A stretch of 64,000 nt of DNA, taken from the NCBI GenBank assembly GCA_004794785.1, contig SJOL01002263.1:62323-126322 (forward strand). The letters are read 5' to 3'. The position numbers were made by a program, and so were the translations under genes. The notes under the pieces are model-generated. The model was not told the DNA's origin. It ran no database searches and saw only the letters and a list, made by a program, of their open reading frames with translations. Shown in pieces: positions 13,201-21,574 of the stretch (position 1 is its first letter; each line of letters starts with the position of its first letter). The DNA is from Opisthorchis felineus (taxonomy: Eukaryota > Platyhelminthes > Trematoda > Opisthorchiida > Opisthorchiidae).

Positions 13201-16200
13201 TGAGATCGTACTGGATGACTGCTGTCGACCTTCAACCATCCTAGGCGAGCACTTGCGAATTCGTTCTTTAAGGCCTTTTAATTTACGGTAAGTATTGTAC
13301 GAGCAACATGGTTGTCGAGTTCGGCTTCTCCTGGGCTATGTATTGAAATTCACACAAGCAGGAAATGCGCCACCTTACCCTAAAACTCGCAACATTTTCA
13401 TCAACCACAAAAAATGAGGTGACCTGATCATTAAATGGTTTTTGGTTTTCCTAGCGTGTGTGTTGATTGTTGTTAGGAATCTGATTACTAGAGCATGTTT
13501 CGAATTTTTCAAGTTTTCAACATCCTCAAAATGGATCTGATGGCTATCAGACTTGAGGATCTCACGTCAAAGCACACTTGTCGACCCTAAAACGTATTTC
13601 GTCTTGAGTGAGACTCAACAGTTGGATGTAAGAGAATTCAAAGGCTTAACTTATAGGTCCATGTCTCACACACCGCACCCCAAAGGTAAGTGACTACTTA
13701 ATTTTCCTTTCATCAAAACACTGTTAAAAATATCCAACCTCTTGGAAAAAGTTTGGAACCGACTGGGAAGTCATCGTTTCAGAAGGGCTTGGTGAACAGT
13801 CAGTGGTTTTTGATTGGGCAAAGTTTCGCTTTTGACACAGAAACGTCATCAGGTCAAGTGGGCAGGTCACCAAGTTAACCAGGTTTTAAGGCAGACGGCG
13901 AACCAGTCAGTAAGATGTCTTCATATTAGCGCACTAGATCAGTGTTGGGTGCCAATTAACGGCTCTTGTCGATTATTTTGGTTGCCAAAATCTTGCATTG
14001 ATGGGGTGGGGTAGTTTCAAATTAGTTCCGATCGGGGTGGGTTGCTTAATCTCCCACTTCAAGGTACTTCAATTGATGATTCGTCGCGGGTGCCACTGGA
14101 AGATCTCGTTGGTCATTGTGTGCTTGTGATTGTTACGACAATTTAGTTGGGGGGAGGGTAAGGCTGAGGGGCATTCAGACGATGACTACTTCTCCTTCTG
14201 ATAACCGCACACCAACACGTGTCAGCTCGACTGATCCAAGACCGTCCTCCACACGCTTGCCAATTCTGCACCTCCTGTTCTGTTAACAACGGGATGCTTG
14301 GCGATTTCTACCGCCTCTGCTATCAGCCTCTGTGACGTGGACCGTAGTCCTCGCCTCAAAACCCCAAAATTTTCTAAATCTATTTTGTGTCCTGTGTCTA
14401 GTGCGTGTTCCGCAATTGCCGAGTCTTTCAGTAACGCTCTATATTCAACGCGTTTCTCGGCTTCCAGTTTAGTTTCTCCTATACTCTCCGATTCCGATGT
14501 GAAGTTCCCAGGCCGTCTATCCTATACAAACCTTAGTACAGTTGTTACACCTAATTTTGTAGACAGTCCCTGGTTCTGTTTGCCGGTAGGCGATCCTTCA
14601 ATTGCACTAGTGCACAGCGCACAGTGTTTCCTCTCTGGAAATCTACTCTTATGTTAGCCGTGTTAAGAATCCTTCGAATGACCTCCGATGTCCCTGGTTT
14701 ATCTGGAATTACAAATGTCTCAATCCATTACCTGCTGGGCTTCGCTGCTGGTACCAACATCCTTCGCAAATGGCACCTAATCAAGCTAGCTGGATATCCA
14801 CTACCCCGAAGTTCTTTACTTCAATCTGGGTCACTGTCCGATCAACTTCTTCTGTACACAAGGCCCTTACACGCCTAAACATTGATGAAGCAACACTAGC
14901 GAATACCGACTTCGGATGGGCAGACTAGTAGCTCAAAACTGCCCCAGTGTCGGTTGGCTTCTCGTACACTGTTGTCTTTAGTTTACCCCCGACCTTATGT
15001 GTCATGCAGTCTAAAGAGGCCAGTGTACCCGAGGTTGACTCTATCTCCACACTAAATTTGATGTGTGGACTCAGTTCATTCAGATAGTTGTAAAACTCAC
15101 TGACCTTGTCTTGATTTATCACGACGAAAGTGTCACCTACATAACGCCAGAATATCTTAGGTGGGTATGGGAATCCGGCCAGCCCTATCTGCCCTCACGA
15201 CAATCCTCAATGGCCTATTTAGATGTCTGAATCATGTCAATCAGGCTTGACTACATTCATTACCTTTTCTTTAAAGATTGTAACAACCCGAAAAAACACG
15301 AAACTGCTGCATTTCAATAATAACTCTCAGGAAGATATTTCATGCATTAGATATCACCTTCTTATTATACGTCTCGAGCAGTGGATGCAAACGTTACTTT
15401 GCAATTCGGCTTAGTAAATTAGCGTTTTGGCATACTGTCCTGGTCAGACGAACTGACGAAATGTATACTTGAAAAAGCATAATTTGTCTCAATTATCATC
15501 GTAAGCGTACTCTTGCGTTAGAGCACTGATCAACGAGACTCGATACTCCCTAGGCAAATAAGATCAACGCGTGAATTGTTTCACTTGTTACGAAACGAAC
15601 AAACAAACAAACAGACAAACTTATCATGCCTAAGCCATTCAAATTGTTTATTTGAATTACGTTTCCTATCTCTTTGCTTTGTAGCTTCAATGAGATAGGC
15701 AGTCCGAAAACAAGTCCTTCGAGTAGAAATGATATTCTGATACCCTTCCTCTCCTACGTAATAAACCACTTGGAGGTCGTCCTGTTTCGGTTTCTTCCAC
15801 CAACACCAAATCCTTCGAAGCCTGATCCACTTACTAGGAAAAATGCAGGATTCATGTTGGCCCCGATGCTTAATCAGTTGATCACATGGCCGCTTGCGTT
15901 ACTACCAGCCGGAACTGTTGATCCACCAACCATATCGAGCGCTGGTCGAGAAAAAAAGTTGCTTGCTGTGAGGAAGTTACTTCGAGTGTGAGTTGCCATT
16001 GTTCTTTTCACTTCATTTTTAACTTTAAGTCGAAGGCAGTACACCATTGGTTGAGTGGGTAAACGATCGGACGGGCGTCAGTGAGAGCTTGAGCGTGATC
16101 AAGTGCGTGAGCGATTGGGTTATTGAACGATTGAATGAATTAGTCAGTTAATTGGTCGAGCAGTTAGTCAGTCAATCAATCATCCTTCAGCCCGTCAGTA

Positions 16201-19200
16201 CAAAAATTACGAAATAACATATCCTTTTTGCGTCTTCACGCTGCTAACATCAATCCAGCTCGCTTATATGCATGATAAATGATCTTGGATGACAACGGGT
16301 TAGAGAACCTTTGTGCTACTGTGATCCTCGATTTGACCACCTCCCTTGGAAAATCAGAAGACCACTGGTGAACAGTTGGAAAGATTCGCGCTGAACGGTC
16401 ACCGACCCTTTTGCAAACGCCGATAATCTTCGAGATCCGTGTAAACGTTGCCAGGATTTTATGTTCGTGAACTTTTTCACTTGGTTCACAATTTCCCATT
16501 TTTCCAAGTTTGTTGATTCTTTGAACACAGAACGAATGTTTCTACTTTGCACAGTGGACCCACAATGTCTCAGAGTAGAGTGTAGTACAATACCAGATCG
16601 CTGGGTTTGTTTTAAGGACGGTTCGCAGGGGTAACATCGTCCCACAAAGCATTGAAAAAATTAGGATGTTTTCGGAAACGAAGCACGGAACAAGCGACTT
16701 CACCAAACTGGTAGATAATTCTACGAGAATGTGAAATTAGATGTTCCCAAAACAAAGATACCATCATTCTTCGGTTAGTATTAGTTCATACAATGCTGTG
16801 CATTAATTAGAGTATGCATTATCTCACAAAGTCACCTGACCGTGTTATGAAAACAGTGGGAAAAGTCTTAAGCATAATTCTCACTAATATGTATGCCAAC
16901 CTCTATTTGAAAAACAACCTTGTGGGAGAAGACATAACTAAATAACTAAAGCGGGATAATTTTTCCATCTTTAGAACGAAACAAGATCCATTAATGCGTT
17001 GACAAAGGCAATTTAAGACAGAATTTGATGACTACACACTGGGCTTACTCAAATTGTTTCTGTTGTCAGGATAATTGAGGAGTTTGCAGTAAGCATAACA
17101 AACAACGTGTGCTTGCAAGACAAAAATAAAGCTGCAACTAAGAAGCGAAGTGAAAATTCATCGAAACAGTCGTCTGTTCTGAATGATGAGATGTAACATG
17201 ATAGGACCATATCAGTCTCAATGGATGTATCAACTCTTTCTGATTGTTTGTAATTAGGTTGTATGAGGGAATCTCAGTCGCTTCAGGTGTCACCAGACTA
17301 TGATAGCAAAGGGCTTTCTGTAGGTAGTGAAGCGTTTTTTTATGACATTTCAAGTGAAATTTCACGATTAACCACATTGACTGTATCAGCTGACTGAGCT
17401 GACAGGATGGGCCTCCTTCATTCAGCTTTCGTCCAAAGTTTGTAGCGTTAGCTTATTCCCTCTGAACCAGCGTGGGGAGCGCTGTGTTGTACAAGTTATT
17501 GCACAATTGTACTTCAAACTGCTTATGATTTTCTGGATGCGTCAGTTTTGATTCAAGTTCCATAATTTATCCGACTGGCGAATTTTGTCAGCTCTTTTTG
17601 TCTCTGTTCACTCAGAATTGCCTCAATAGTCCACGCTTTGCCGGTAATGGAAGCGAATACCCCAAAAAGCCTCCATAAAGCGGAAGACATCTCAAGCCTT
17701 TCGGTACAGGTAGAAGGAGTCATTTCCGGTCAGTTGGATCTGACTGGTACGGTAAATGCGTACTTCACACGTTTAGAAGGCATGATGGCTGATTTGGTAG
17801 GTTCAATTTTCCGAATCTTCGGGTGTTTTCAGTGTTTTTGCAGTTGAACTGATGTACATGTTGTGTGCGCGATATTTTCACTCCGTAAATCAACTAATTT
17901 GTCCGATGTTTAGACGACAGGCCAAGAGGAGATGCAAATGTGGTGGGAGCTCTGTTCGTTCCACAATCCAACAAGTGAATAAGCCAGTAAACCTAAACGA
18001 CACGAAACACTTTGAAGACAAGATTATATTGGCACCTTGGACTTAGGAAATCTATCGACCGTGTGACAGTTGGGTTATTCGATGCCCACAATCTAGCCTT
18101 TTATAACCTTATTCGAAGTGAACCAGGGGCAACTTCAGGTAGACCATACTTAAAACATAACTCAATTGAACAAATGAGTTCCACCCTCACAAAAACTGTC
18201 GACTTCGGGCTACACCGTGTAGTGTTCAAGTTGGGTTTTAATTAAACTTAGATGGTGTGACTTGGAGCAGATAACCAAGCAACAACTTGATCATTCATTC
18301 TCACATCACTCTCATGTGAACAGACGTCCCACTGTCCTGGTGAGTCGACACAACTAGGTCAGTTTCGTTTGAGCCGTCGGACCAACCAATCACATCACTC
18401 AAGCGTGAAAATTCAGACGCGTGTAGCATGCGCTAATGGATTAGTGGTAGCGTGCTTGCCTCGCACTTCAGTTGTGTGGAGTTCACATCCCGGCACGGCC
18501 AAGGATATGCACTACTGATAAGCTCTAGTCCAGTGCTTCTCCCTTTGGTGTGGACTCATCAGAATGATTTCAACAGGACAAGAGAACGATCGTTCAAACG
18601 AGAGTGATGTGAGCATAAATTCTACTAAATCCACAGCCACTTACCACTTGGTCATTGCCAGCAGAATTTGTTGAGCCTTTATTTTTATCTAAAGTTAGTA
18701 AGGACGGTTTCAGTGATAAGTTCAACACTGCGTGAGTAGAAGATACAGTAAAAAACGAAGTTTGGCTTTATACTCGGAAGTTTCGCGTGGAAGGCACGGT
18801 ATATGCACTCAGACAATGATAGTGTAGCCTTCAAAAGTAGACTAACCGGATCAAATAAAGCCAAGTCCTCGTCATCCTCATGAGTGAAACAATTCAAATT
18901 TAAAAATGTGTTCGAAAAGCTCAGATTATTTTTCTTACCATGACGCTTGACGTACTAGAGATTGATGGGAATTTATGGGTATACCGTAAAATTCGCTGCC
19001 AATATCCATATAGTAGGTAATAAAAAAGTATTAAGGTTATATTGTGCCTCATCGTAAAACGTTTAGCTGTTTGTTTTGTTGTCGTGTGCACTATAACCTA
19101 CGTGACCTGCTGGTTCTCCATTTACTTTCATGAATTCTTGGGGAAGGATAAAATACCTAGGCTTCCTAAGCATCCTTCTGAAAAGAGTATCGTTCCAAAG

Positions 19201-19269
19201 GATCAGGTCGATCATTTTGAAGAATACACACCAGCCCTTCAATCCGAATTTAATCCGGGGGTTTTATAA
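1168..19269 (+). CDS. Gene A: large multi-exon helical protein, 5' end outside window
   Basis: Assembled by eye from twelve exons: 1168-1298, 2434-2607, 6331-6494, 6563-6591, 8943-9045, 9939-10160, 11367-11894, 13160-13287, 15685-15987, 17616-17796, 17914-17974, 19067-19269. Each has an AG acceptor and GT donor, and all eleven splice phases agree, giving 741 residues up to a TAA stop. Residues about 1-100 look helical (HEAT-like), about 100-155 are Pro/Ser/Arg-rich, about 200-590 are again helical and Leu-rich, and about 675-695 form a hydrophobic segment followed by a hydrophilic 45-residue tail. The first exon starts with one leftover base, so coding continues left of the window. I do not recognise the family. 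Large scaffold proteins such as UNC79 could be tested, but this is only a guess from architecture. Repeats of several kinds fill its introns. Confidence 0.7.
2434..2607 (+). CDS. Gene A exon 2
   Basis: Acceptor CTATCAG before 2434, donor GTAAGT at 2608. It encodes 57 codons including VATWREGRLMIFERVCHVLI, a helix typical of HEAT/ARM-like repeats, then an acidic NPDGDLFSEDTANID end. It starts with two bases and ends in phase 1, which fits both neighbours. Confidence 0.65.
2900..3010 (+). repeat. SINE remnant (18.4 kb family)
   Basis: GAGGTTCAATCTCTGG resembles the B box, followed by CCAAGTCTATGCATTACCAA and TGAGCTCTGGTGAGG, parallel to the body of the 18 kb copy. The A box is not recognisable. 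Confidence 0.4.
3845..4000 (+). repeat. Dispersed repeat family B, forward copy
   Basis: Shares GATTCAACCGAATCC, TCAGTTAAATGTGCTGGAC, CATGTTTCAGTTGTTACGAT and ATTCCAGATATCGC with the copies at 28.8 and 38.4 kb. Non-coding; possibly the untranslated end of a retroelement. Confidence 0.55.
4165..4290 (-). repeat. Family B, inverted partial copy
   Basis: Carries the other end of the family: GGAAACTCGGGGACTGTGCC, GGTCGTGGAATGTCGGG and AGTTTTCAGCAGCCTAATGA. It lies inverted 170 bp from the forward copy at 3.85 kb, which may represent an inverted pair. Confidence 0.5.
4300..6330. other. Intron of gene A, nothing recognised
   Basis: AT-rich with short frames only (longest 67 codons). A 47-nt open block before GTAAGTTG at 5900 has phases that do not fit gene A. 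Confidence 0.4.
6331..6494 (+). CDS. Gene A exon 3, Pro/Ser-rich linker
   Basis: Acceptor TCTTTGCCAG, donor GTAAGT at 6495. Its 54 codons are rich in Pro, Ser and Arg and end in LTRRLSAFP, a possible basophilic kinase site (inference). It is probably a disordered linker between helical parts. The 3.7 kb intron before it carries a SINE remnant and family B repeats. Confidence 0.65.
6563..6591 (+). CDS. Gene A exon 4, 29-nt microexon
   Basis: A CT-rich tract (TTCCTCTTCTCTTTTCTAG) precedes the exon and GTAAGC follows. It codes SLENFSVQS plus two bases. A phase 0 start and phase 2 end are exactly what is needed to join exon 3 (phase 0 end) to exon 5 (one-base start). The preceding intron is only 68 nt. 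Without this microexon the two flanking exons would be out of frame, which is the main support for it. Confidence 0.6.
6915..7157 (-). CDS. Candidate nested minus-strand exon pair, Cys-rich
   Basis: On the minus strand a strong acceptor (TTTGTTTCTCATTCAG) opens at 7157. A 38-nt block encodes VTTESSQQCCII, a GTAAGA donor follows, then a 33-nt gap ending CCTCAG and a longer block to a TAA at 6915. The two blocks splice in frame, and the frame is also open through the gap. The second block is Cys-rich (ITCKGVFDVLNCHAFC), which would suit an extracellular protein. It lies inside the gene A intron after exon 4. No upstream exon or promoter was identified, so it may be a chance opening. Confidence 0.25.
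   Translation of the reverse strand, partial: VTTESSQQCCIIGKTIQLRTLSSEGTDITCKGVFDVLNCHAFCNPKQSSNLLCIPLRFTGTDAAYIAGKVSVSQLQHFYY
7158..8624. other. Intron of gene A, nothing recognised
   Basis: A minus-strand frame at 7652-7461 starts with a signal-peptide-like stretch (MQFTLMTALVVSTFPFYPY), but no splice context supports it. Confidence 0.3.
8625..8735 (-). repeat. Family B, inverted partial copy
   Basis: GACAGAAACTCGTAGACTGT, TCGTGTGCTGTCGAAGGCTC and CAGTAGCTTAAG parallel the 34 kb and 4.2 kb copies. In the gene A intron before exon 5. Confidence 0.4.
8943..9045 (+). CDS. Gene A exon 5
   Basis: Acceptor AAAATTTCAG, donor GTAAAA at 9046. The 34 codons run from a Gly/Arg-rich start (HGGQTRFRGFGGRK) into a charged helix (ALESILDRLRKSDEQEK). 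It starts with one base and ends in phase 0. The other two frames contain stops or shift the downstream exon. Confidence 0.6.
9939..10160 (+). CDS. Gene A exon 6
   Basis: Acceptor CCCCTCTTGCAG, donor GTAAGC at 10161. It has 74 codons in phase 0 at both ends. A basic, Ser-rich first half (SVWRSEFAKRFSVVALRQ) is followed by a helical second half containing MTTIFSHILYLSSECLIS. It reads straight into exon 7. Confidence 0.68.
10568..10605. repeat. (AAGC)/(AAGT) simple repeat
   Basis: Alternating AAGC/AAGT tetramers in the intron of gene A after exon 6. Confidence 0.7.
11367..11894 (+). CDS. Gene A exon 7, largest exon
   Basis: Acceptor TTTACTGCAG, donor GTAAGT at 11895. It has 176 codons open in one frame, phase 0 at both ends. 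The product is Leu-rich and helical (LSETIRLLRWYNTDMVSEFL near the start), with aromatic and Cys-containing stretches and no predicted membrane segment. No catalytic motif is visible. It is the longest clean coding block in the window and anchors the frame of gene A. Confidence 0.75.
11895..13159. other. Intron of gene A, nothing recognised
   Basis: Short frames on both strands (up to 91 codons) without splice support or repeats known to me. Confidence 0.4.
13160..13287 (+). CDS. Gene A exon 8
   Basis: A pyrimidine-rich tract and CCCAAAG acceptor precede it, and GTAAGT follows at 13288. It has 42 codons plus two bases: a helix (VEAIRAVTGYIRRFEIVLDD) then a basic end (LRIRSLRPFNL). Phase 0 start and phase 2 end fit exons 7 and 9. 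The next intron holds the Penelope-like element on the opposite strand. Confidence 0.68.
14222..15195 (-). mobile_element. Penelope-like retroelement fragment (RT core + GIY-YIG endonuclease)
   Basis: On the minus strand the 5' part reads KIFWRYVGDTFVVINQDKV, which is the PLE reverse-transcriptase catalytic motif (YVDD expected, here YVGD). It is followed by the conserved LNELSPHIKFSVEIES and TTVYEKPTDTG blocks. After several stops and frameshifts comes a GIY-YIG endonuclease: GTVYKIRC, a two-Cys spacer and CIG, then AEHALDTGHKID, the Glu-bearing helix LIAEAVEIAKHPVVNR, and a stop at 14222. The first catalytic-pair Asp change and several stops make it inactive. It sits antisense in the intron of gene A after exon 8. 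Confidence 0.85.
15596..15620. repeat. (AAAC)n microsatellite
   Basis: About six AAAC units with one AGAC interruption, 65 nt before gene A exon 9. Confidence 0.85.
15685..15987 (+). CDS. Gene A exon 9
   Basis: Acceptor TCTTTGCTTTGTAG, donor GTGAGT at 15988. A hundred codons: a Ser/Pro-rich opening, a hydrophobic helix (ILIPFLSYVINHLEVVLFRF), a Pro-rich turn, a second hydrophobic helix (MLAPMLNQLITWPLALLP), then a basic helix (REKKLLAVRKLLR). The hydrophobic helices could be membrane-associated, or buried helices of a repeat fold. Phases 1-in and 2-out fit both neighbours. Confidence 0.7.
15988..17615. other. Intron of gene A
   Basis: Contains the tandem block at 16.1 kb. Two overlapping minus-strand frames at 16236-16645 look like chance openings. 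Confidence 0.4.
16075..16200. repeat. Degenerate tandem of 8-mer-like GAGCGxxT/CAGTTAGT units
   Basis: Repeated variants of GAGCGTGATC, GATTGAATGA, TTAGTCAGTT and AGTCAGTCAATC give a low-complexity block in the intron after exon 9. Confidence 0.5.
17616..17796 (+). CDS. Gene A exon 10
   Basis: Acceptor CTGTTCACTCAG, donor GTAGGT at 17797. After one leftover base, 60 codons run without a stop, mixing a short helix (IASIVHALPVMEAN) with a Val/Ser/Gly-rich section and a final helix (NAYFTRLEGMMADL). It ends in phase 0. Confidence 0.65.
17914..17974 (+). CDS. Gene A exon 11
   Basis: Acceptor CGATGTTTAG, donor GTGAAT (weak). Twenty codons (TTGQEEMQMWWELCSFHNPT) plus one base. The intron before it is 117 nt. 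Reading past the donor meets TAA at once, so either the donor is used or the protein ends here. Confidence 0.5.
18293..18615 (+). repeat. tRNA-derived SINE with an inverted tail copy
   Basis: A-box-like TGGATTAGTGG at 18437-18447 and B-box-like GAGTTCACATCCC at about 18479-18491 lie at RNA polymerase III spacing. The tRNA-like part continues into a body shared with the 45 kb copy (GGATATGCACTACTGATAAG, later GTGTGGACTCA) and a 3' end TTCAAACGAGAGTGATGTG. An inverted copy of that 3' end lies at 18293-18345 (CTCACATCACTCTCATGTGA), so the pair could fold. Within the gene A intron before exon 12. Confidence 0.65.
18685..18990 (-). CDS. Candidate minus-strand terminal exons inside gene A intron
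   Basis: Reading the minus strand, a block ending in GTCATG/GTAAGA near 18940 can be joined in phase 0 to a block starting about 18877 after TTTCACTCATGAG. The second block opens with DDEDLALFDPVSLLLKATL, runs about 64 codons with alternating charged and hydrophobic residues, and stops at TAA. AATAAA follows 6 nt later. It sits opposite the last gene A intron. The family is unknown and the acceptor is only moderate. Confidence 0.3.
19067..19269 (+). CDS. Gene A exon 12, terminal exon with membrane segment
   Basis: Acceptor AAACGTTTAG, then two bases and 66 codons to TAA. The first 20 residues are strongly hydrophobic (CFVVVCTITYVTCWFSIYF). A hydrophilic tail follows, ending NPGVL, with basic then acidic stretches. 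The two-base start fits the phase 1 end of exon 11, and an AATAAA lies 243 nt after the stop. An internal CAG/GTCGAT site could instead splice in phase 0 to the exon at 20909; that donor is weak. Confidence 0.5.
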
Positions 19270-19511
19270 CCACTGAAATTGTTCCCCCAATCACTACTGA
19301 TAACACTTCAGCGATTTTTATCGCCTGTCAAGTGACTCAGTGCTCCATAATAATTACTTCTCTCCTCAAAGACCACTTATTTATTTATTTATGTATGCAC
19401 GTATGTGTTTATGTACCATGATATCACCTTCTTCTACTGATACATAGGCTTATTTTCCATTTCCTTATTTTGTTCCGCTCATTCGCTGTAAGACTTGGAA
19501 TGTATTCTGAG

Positions 19512-19517
19512 AATAAA
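19512..19517 (+). promoter_or_regulatory. Poly(A) signal candidate for gene A
   Basis: AATAAA inside GAGAATAAACTCTC, 243 nt beyond the TAA at 19267-19269. The intervening 3' UTR contains ATTT repeats at about 19378 and no other coding signal. Confidence 0.45.
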
Positions 19518-19519
19518 CT

Positions 19520-20908
19520 CTCTATGCTCATGTACCCATTAATCGGTCAGATACCATTTAGTGATAAAGAACTCTGTCTTAGTTTTTTCTGTTTGTTTCC
19601 TTTCCCCTCCCCCAGCTCCAAGCTGTGACTTAAGCTGAGTCCTGTGACTCATTTCCGTGTTGTGCACCAATCAAATGCATACTGCTCAGCAACTTGGCAT
19701 TCGTTCGGTCAAAGTAGAAATAAGTCCTATTTTTTTGTCGTCCCAACTCCACATGTTCACTCGATCGATACATCATCAACCTCCCTCTACTATGTGCAGG
19801 AGGAAGTCAACTAATCAGACCAGGATGAGCCAGGAGACTAGTCTTCCAGGGGTTTTTGAAATCCTATTAAGTAATACCCACGACAAGCAAACAGTTAAGT
19901 GAACAATCTATAGAAGCTGGATATTTCACCTTCCCTTGAAAGTGATATATTTTATTAGTTTGACTAACTGGAGGGTCATAAGCTGTCCACGTACATAATA
20001 GATGATCAGCGATGTCGAAGCAAAAGTGTTGTCTAGCACAGCTGAACACTGAGAGCCAGTACATCTTCCAGTGAAATCCTTTAGGCGACGAATAACAAGT
20101 ACTATTCACGTTGGGTCGTTGATTCAAACATTGAGGGCCGTTATGACCACACCCCATGACCACCTCGTCTTACAGGATTTGGAAGAATCTGATACTCAAA
20201 CCATGAAAGAAAACAGCTTGTCAACCTATAATTGTTCTATTAGAGATACCATGCGGTGGACATGCAAGAACCAGAATGAGAATCAGAGAATCGCTCCACT
20301 TGCATAGTGTTCTCCTACACGGTATTTCGTTCCTCTTAAACTGAGCCCACATTAGCTTCCCATATCCAGCAACGTCTGCGATTCAATTCACATACTCAGT
20401 GAACAAATCAGCAACCAAGAAGCCCACCGAGTCCCATGTACTCCACAGGGTGACCCGTTGATTCACACTACAAGTGAAAATAGCTACACGTATTGAATCC
20501 GGAATGCTGGTGTTTGTTTATTCTGACTAGTGGGCAGCAGAAGAAGCATAGTTCATTTTTTGGCTCTCTGCCCATCTGATGTAAATCCCTCTGTTTTTAC
20601 TGTTGTTCTTGAGTCGGAAATGCAGCCTAGTTGATACTTGTTTAATAAACCTGGAAATTTCTTTCCATTTTCGTTGCATCTCCACAAGTCAATTCACGTT
20701 GCCATAAGAAGCATTATAGCACAAAGCATACACTGTGTTAGTATTCCAGATGTGCACGAGTGAAAGTTTACCCCTAGCAACTACAGTGGTCGAGAATATG
20801 ATTCGGTTTAACAGCATGCCCTCAATTTTCTACCATTAAGGCAGAAAAGTGCCACACAGTTTTAAGAATGGTAAACATTTGTAAACTTTACCGTATGTTC
20901 CACTTTAG
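19520..20908. other. Between gene A end and gene B exon
   Basis: Short frames only, including an opposed pair at 19.87-20.31 kb. A first exon for gene B may hide here, but none was convincing. Confidence 0.35.
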
Positions 20909-21574
20909 ACTCGAGCATGGGCCCCTACTCCACTGTGTCAGTCAGCATCATGGTGGTGGTTCCGGGCTTTGTGTGAGCACATGCCTCGAATGTTACAAAT
21001 CGCACCACATGCCAATCCCGTCAGCCTCATACGCCGGCTTTTGGACGCCACCGGAAAACTATCCAGAGGAGGAAAACCCGCCAAACAAGCAGTTAGGTTA
21101 CTGTCAGATAGAAGGTTGGTGCAGCTTTGGAGTAAGGCCCTCGCATACGCCAAGATGGAGGCAAGGAAAGAGTTGGCAAGCAAAAAGAAGGGACAGTCGT
21201 TAGGCTACCGGTGGCCAACGGTAGGAGAGCTGCTCAAAAGTGTAGAATCCTCCAGAACCGACAGCACAGGATCAGAGAGACGTTCGTCAAATGAAAAAAA
21301 GCGATCCGACTTTTCGGATGAGAATGACTCAGTTTTTGAGTCACCTTTTGACATGGCACAAGTGATGAACTACAAGAATCCAGCTTTTGACTACATGACT
21401 GACGAGGAGGAGAATTTCGTTTTAGAGCCTGCGGAGCCCGACAGTTCATCGAGTGAAGAACTGGAGATGACAGAGCGGAAACAAACGCGTGCACGCATGA
21501 GTCTATCAAGTATGATGAAGTATTTCACGTGTTTCGTTTTCTTATTGATATGTTTTATCACTAGTCTTCATTGA
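20909..21574 (+). CDS. Gene B terminal exon, tail-anchored-like C-terminus
   Basis: Acceptor GTTCCACTTTAG, then 221 codons in phase 0 to a TGA. It begins with a Trp-rich block (SASWWWFRALCEHMPRML), continues with a basic helical part, a Ser/Glu/Asp-rich linker and an acidic stretch (YMTDEEENFVLEPAEP), and ends in basic residues plus a 17-residue hydrophobic tail (YFTCFVFLLICFITSLH). The tail fits a tail-anchored membrane protein. No upstream exon was found with confidence. It could be a separate gene, or a continuation of gene A through an internal donor in exon 12. No close AATAAA was seen. Unrecognised family. Confidence 0.6.
   Translation, partial: TRAWAPTPLCQSASWWWFRALCEHMPRMLQIAPHANPVSLIRRLLDATGKLSRGGKPAKQAVRLLSDRRLVQLWSKALAYAKMEARKELASKKKGQSLGYRWPTVGELLKSVESSRTDSTGSERRSSNEKKRSDFSDENDSVFESPFDMAQVMNYKNPAFDYMTDEEENFVLEPAEPDSSSSEELEMTERKQTRARMSLSSMMKYFTCFVFLLICFITSLH

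Noticed and set aside
13652..13684. Extra gene A exon before GTAAGT at 13685
   Set aside because: Strong donor, but no acceptor choice gives a length compatible with the phases of exons 8 and 9.
14298..14878. Plus-strand frames of 119 and 84 codons
   Set aside because: Antisense shadows of the Penelope-like element.
18039..18135. Open block after GGACTTAG (VGLFDAHNLAFYNLIRSEPG)
   Set aside because: Similar sequence (GCTGGGTTATTCGATAC) occurs at 30.37 kb, so it is more likely a repeat, and its phases do not fit gene A.
18424..18500. tRNA gene
   Set aside because: A and B boxes are present but the cloverleaf stems do not pair and a SINE body follows.
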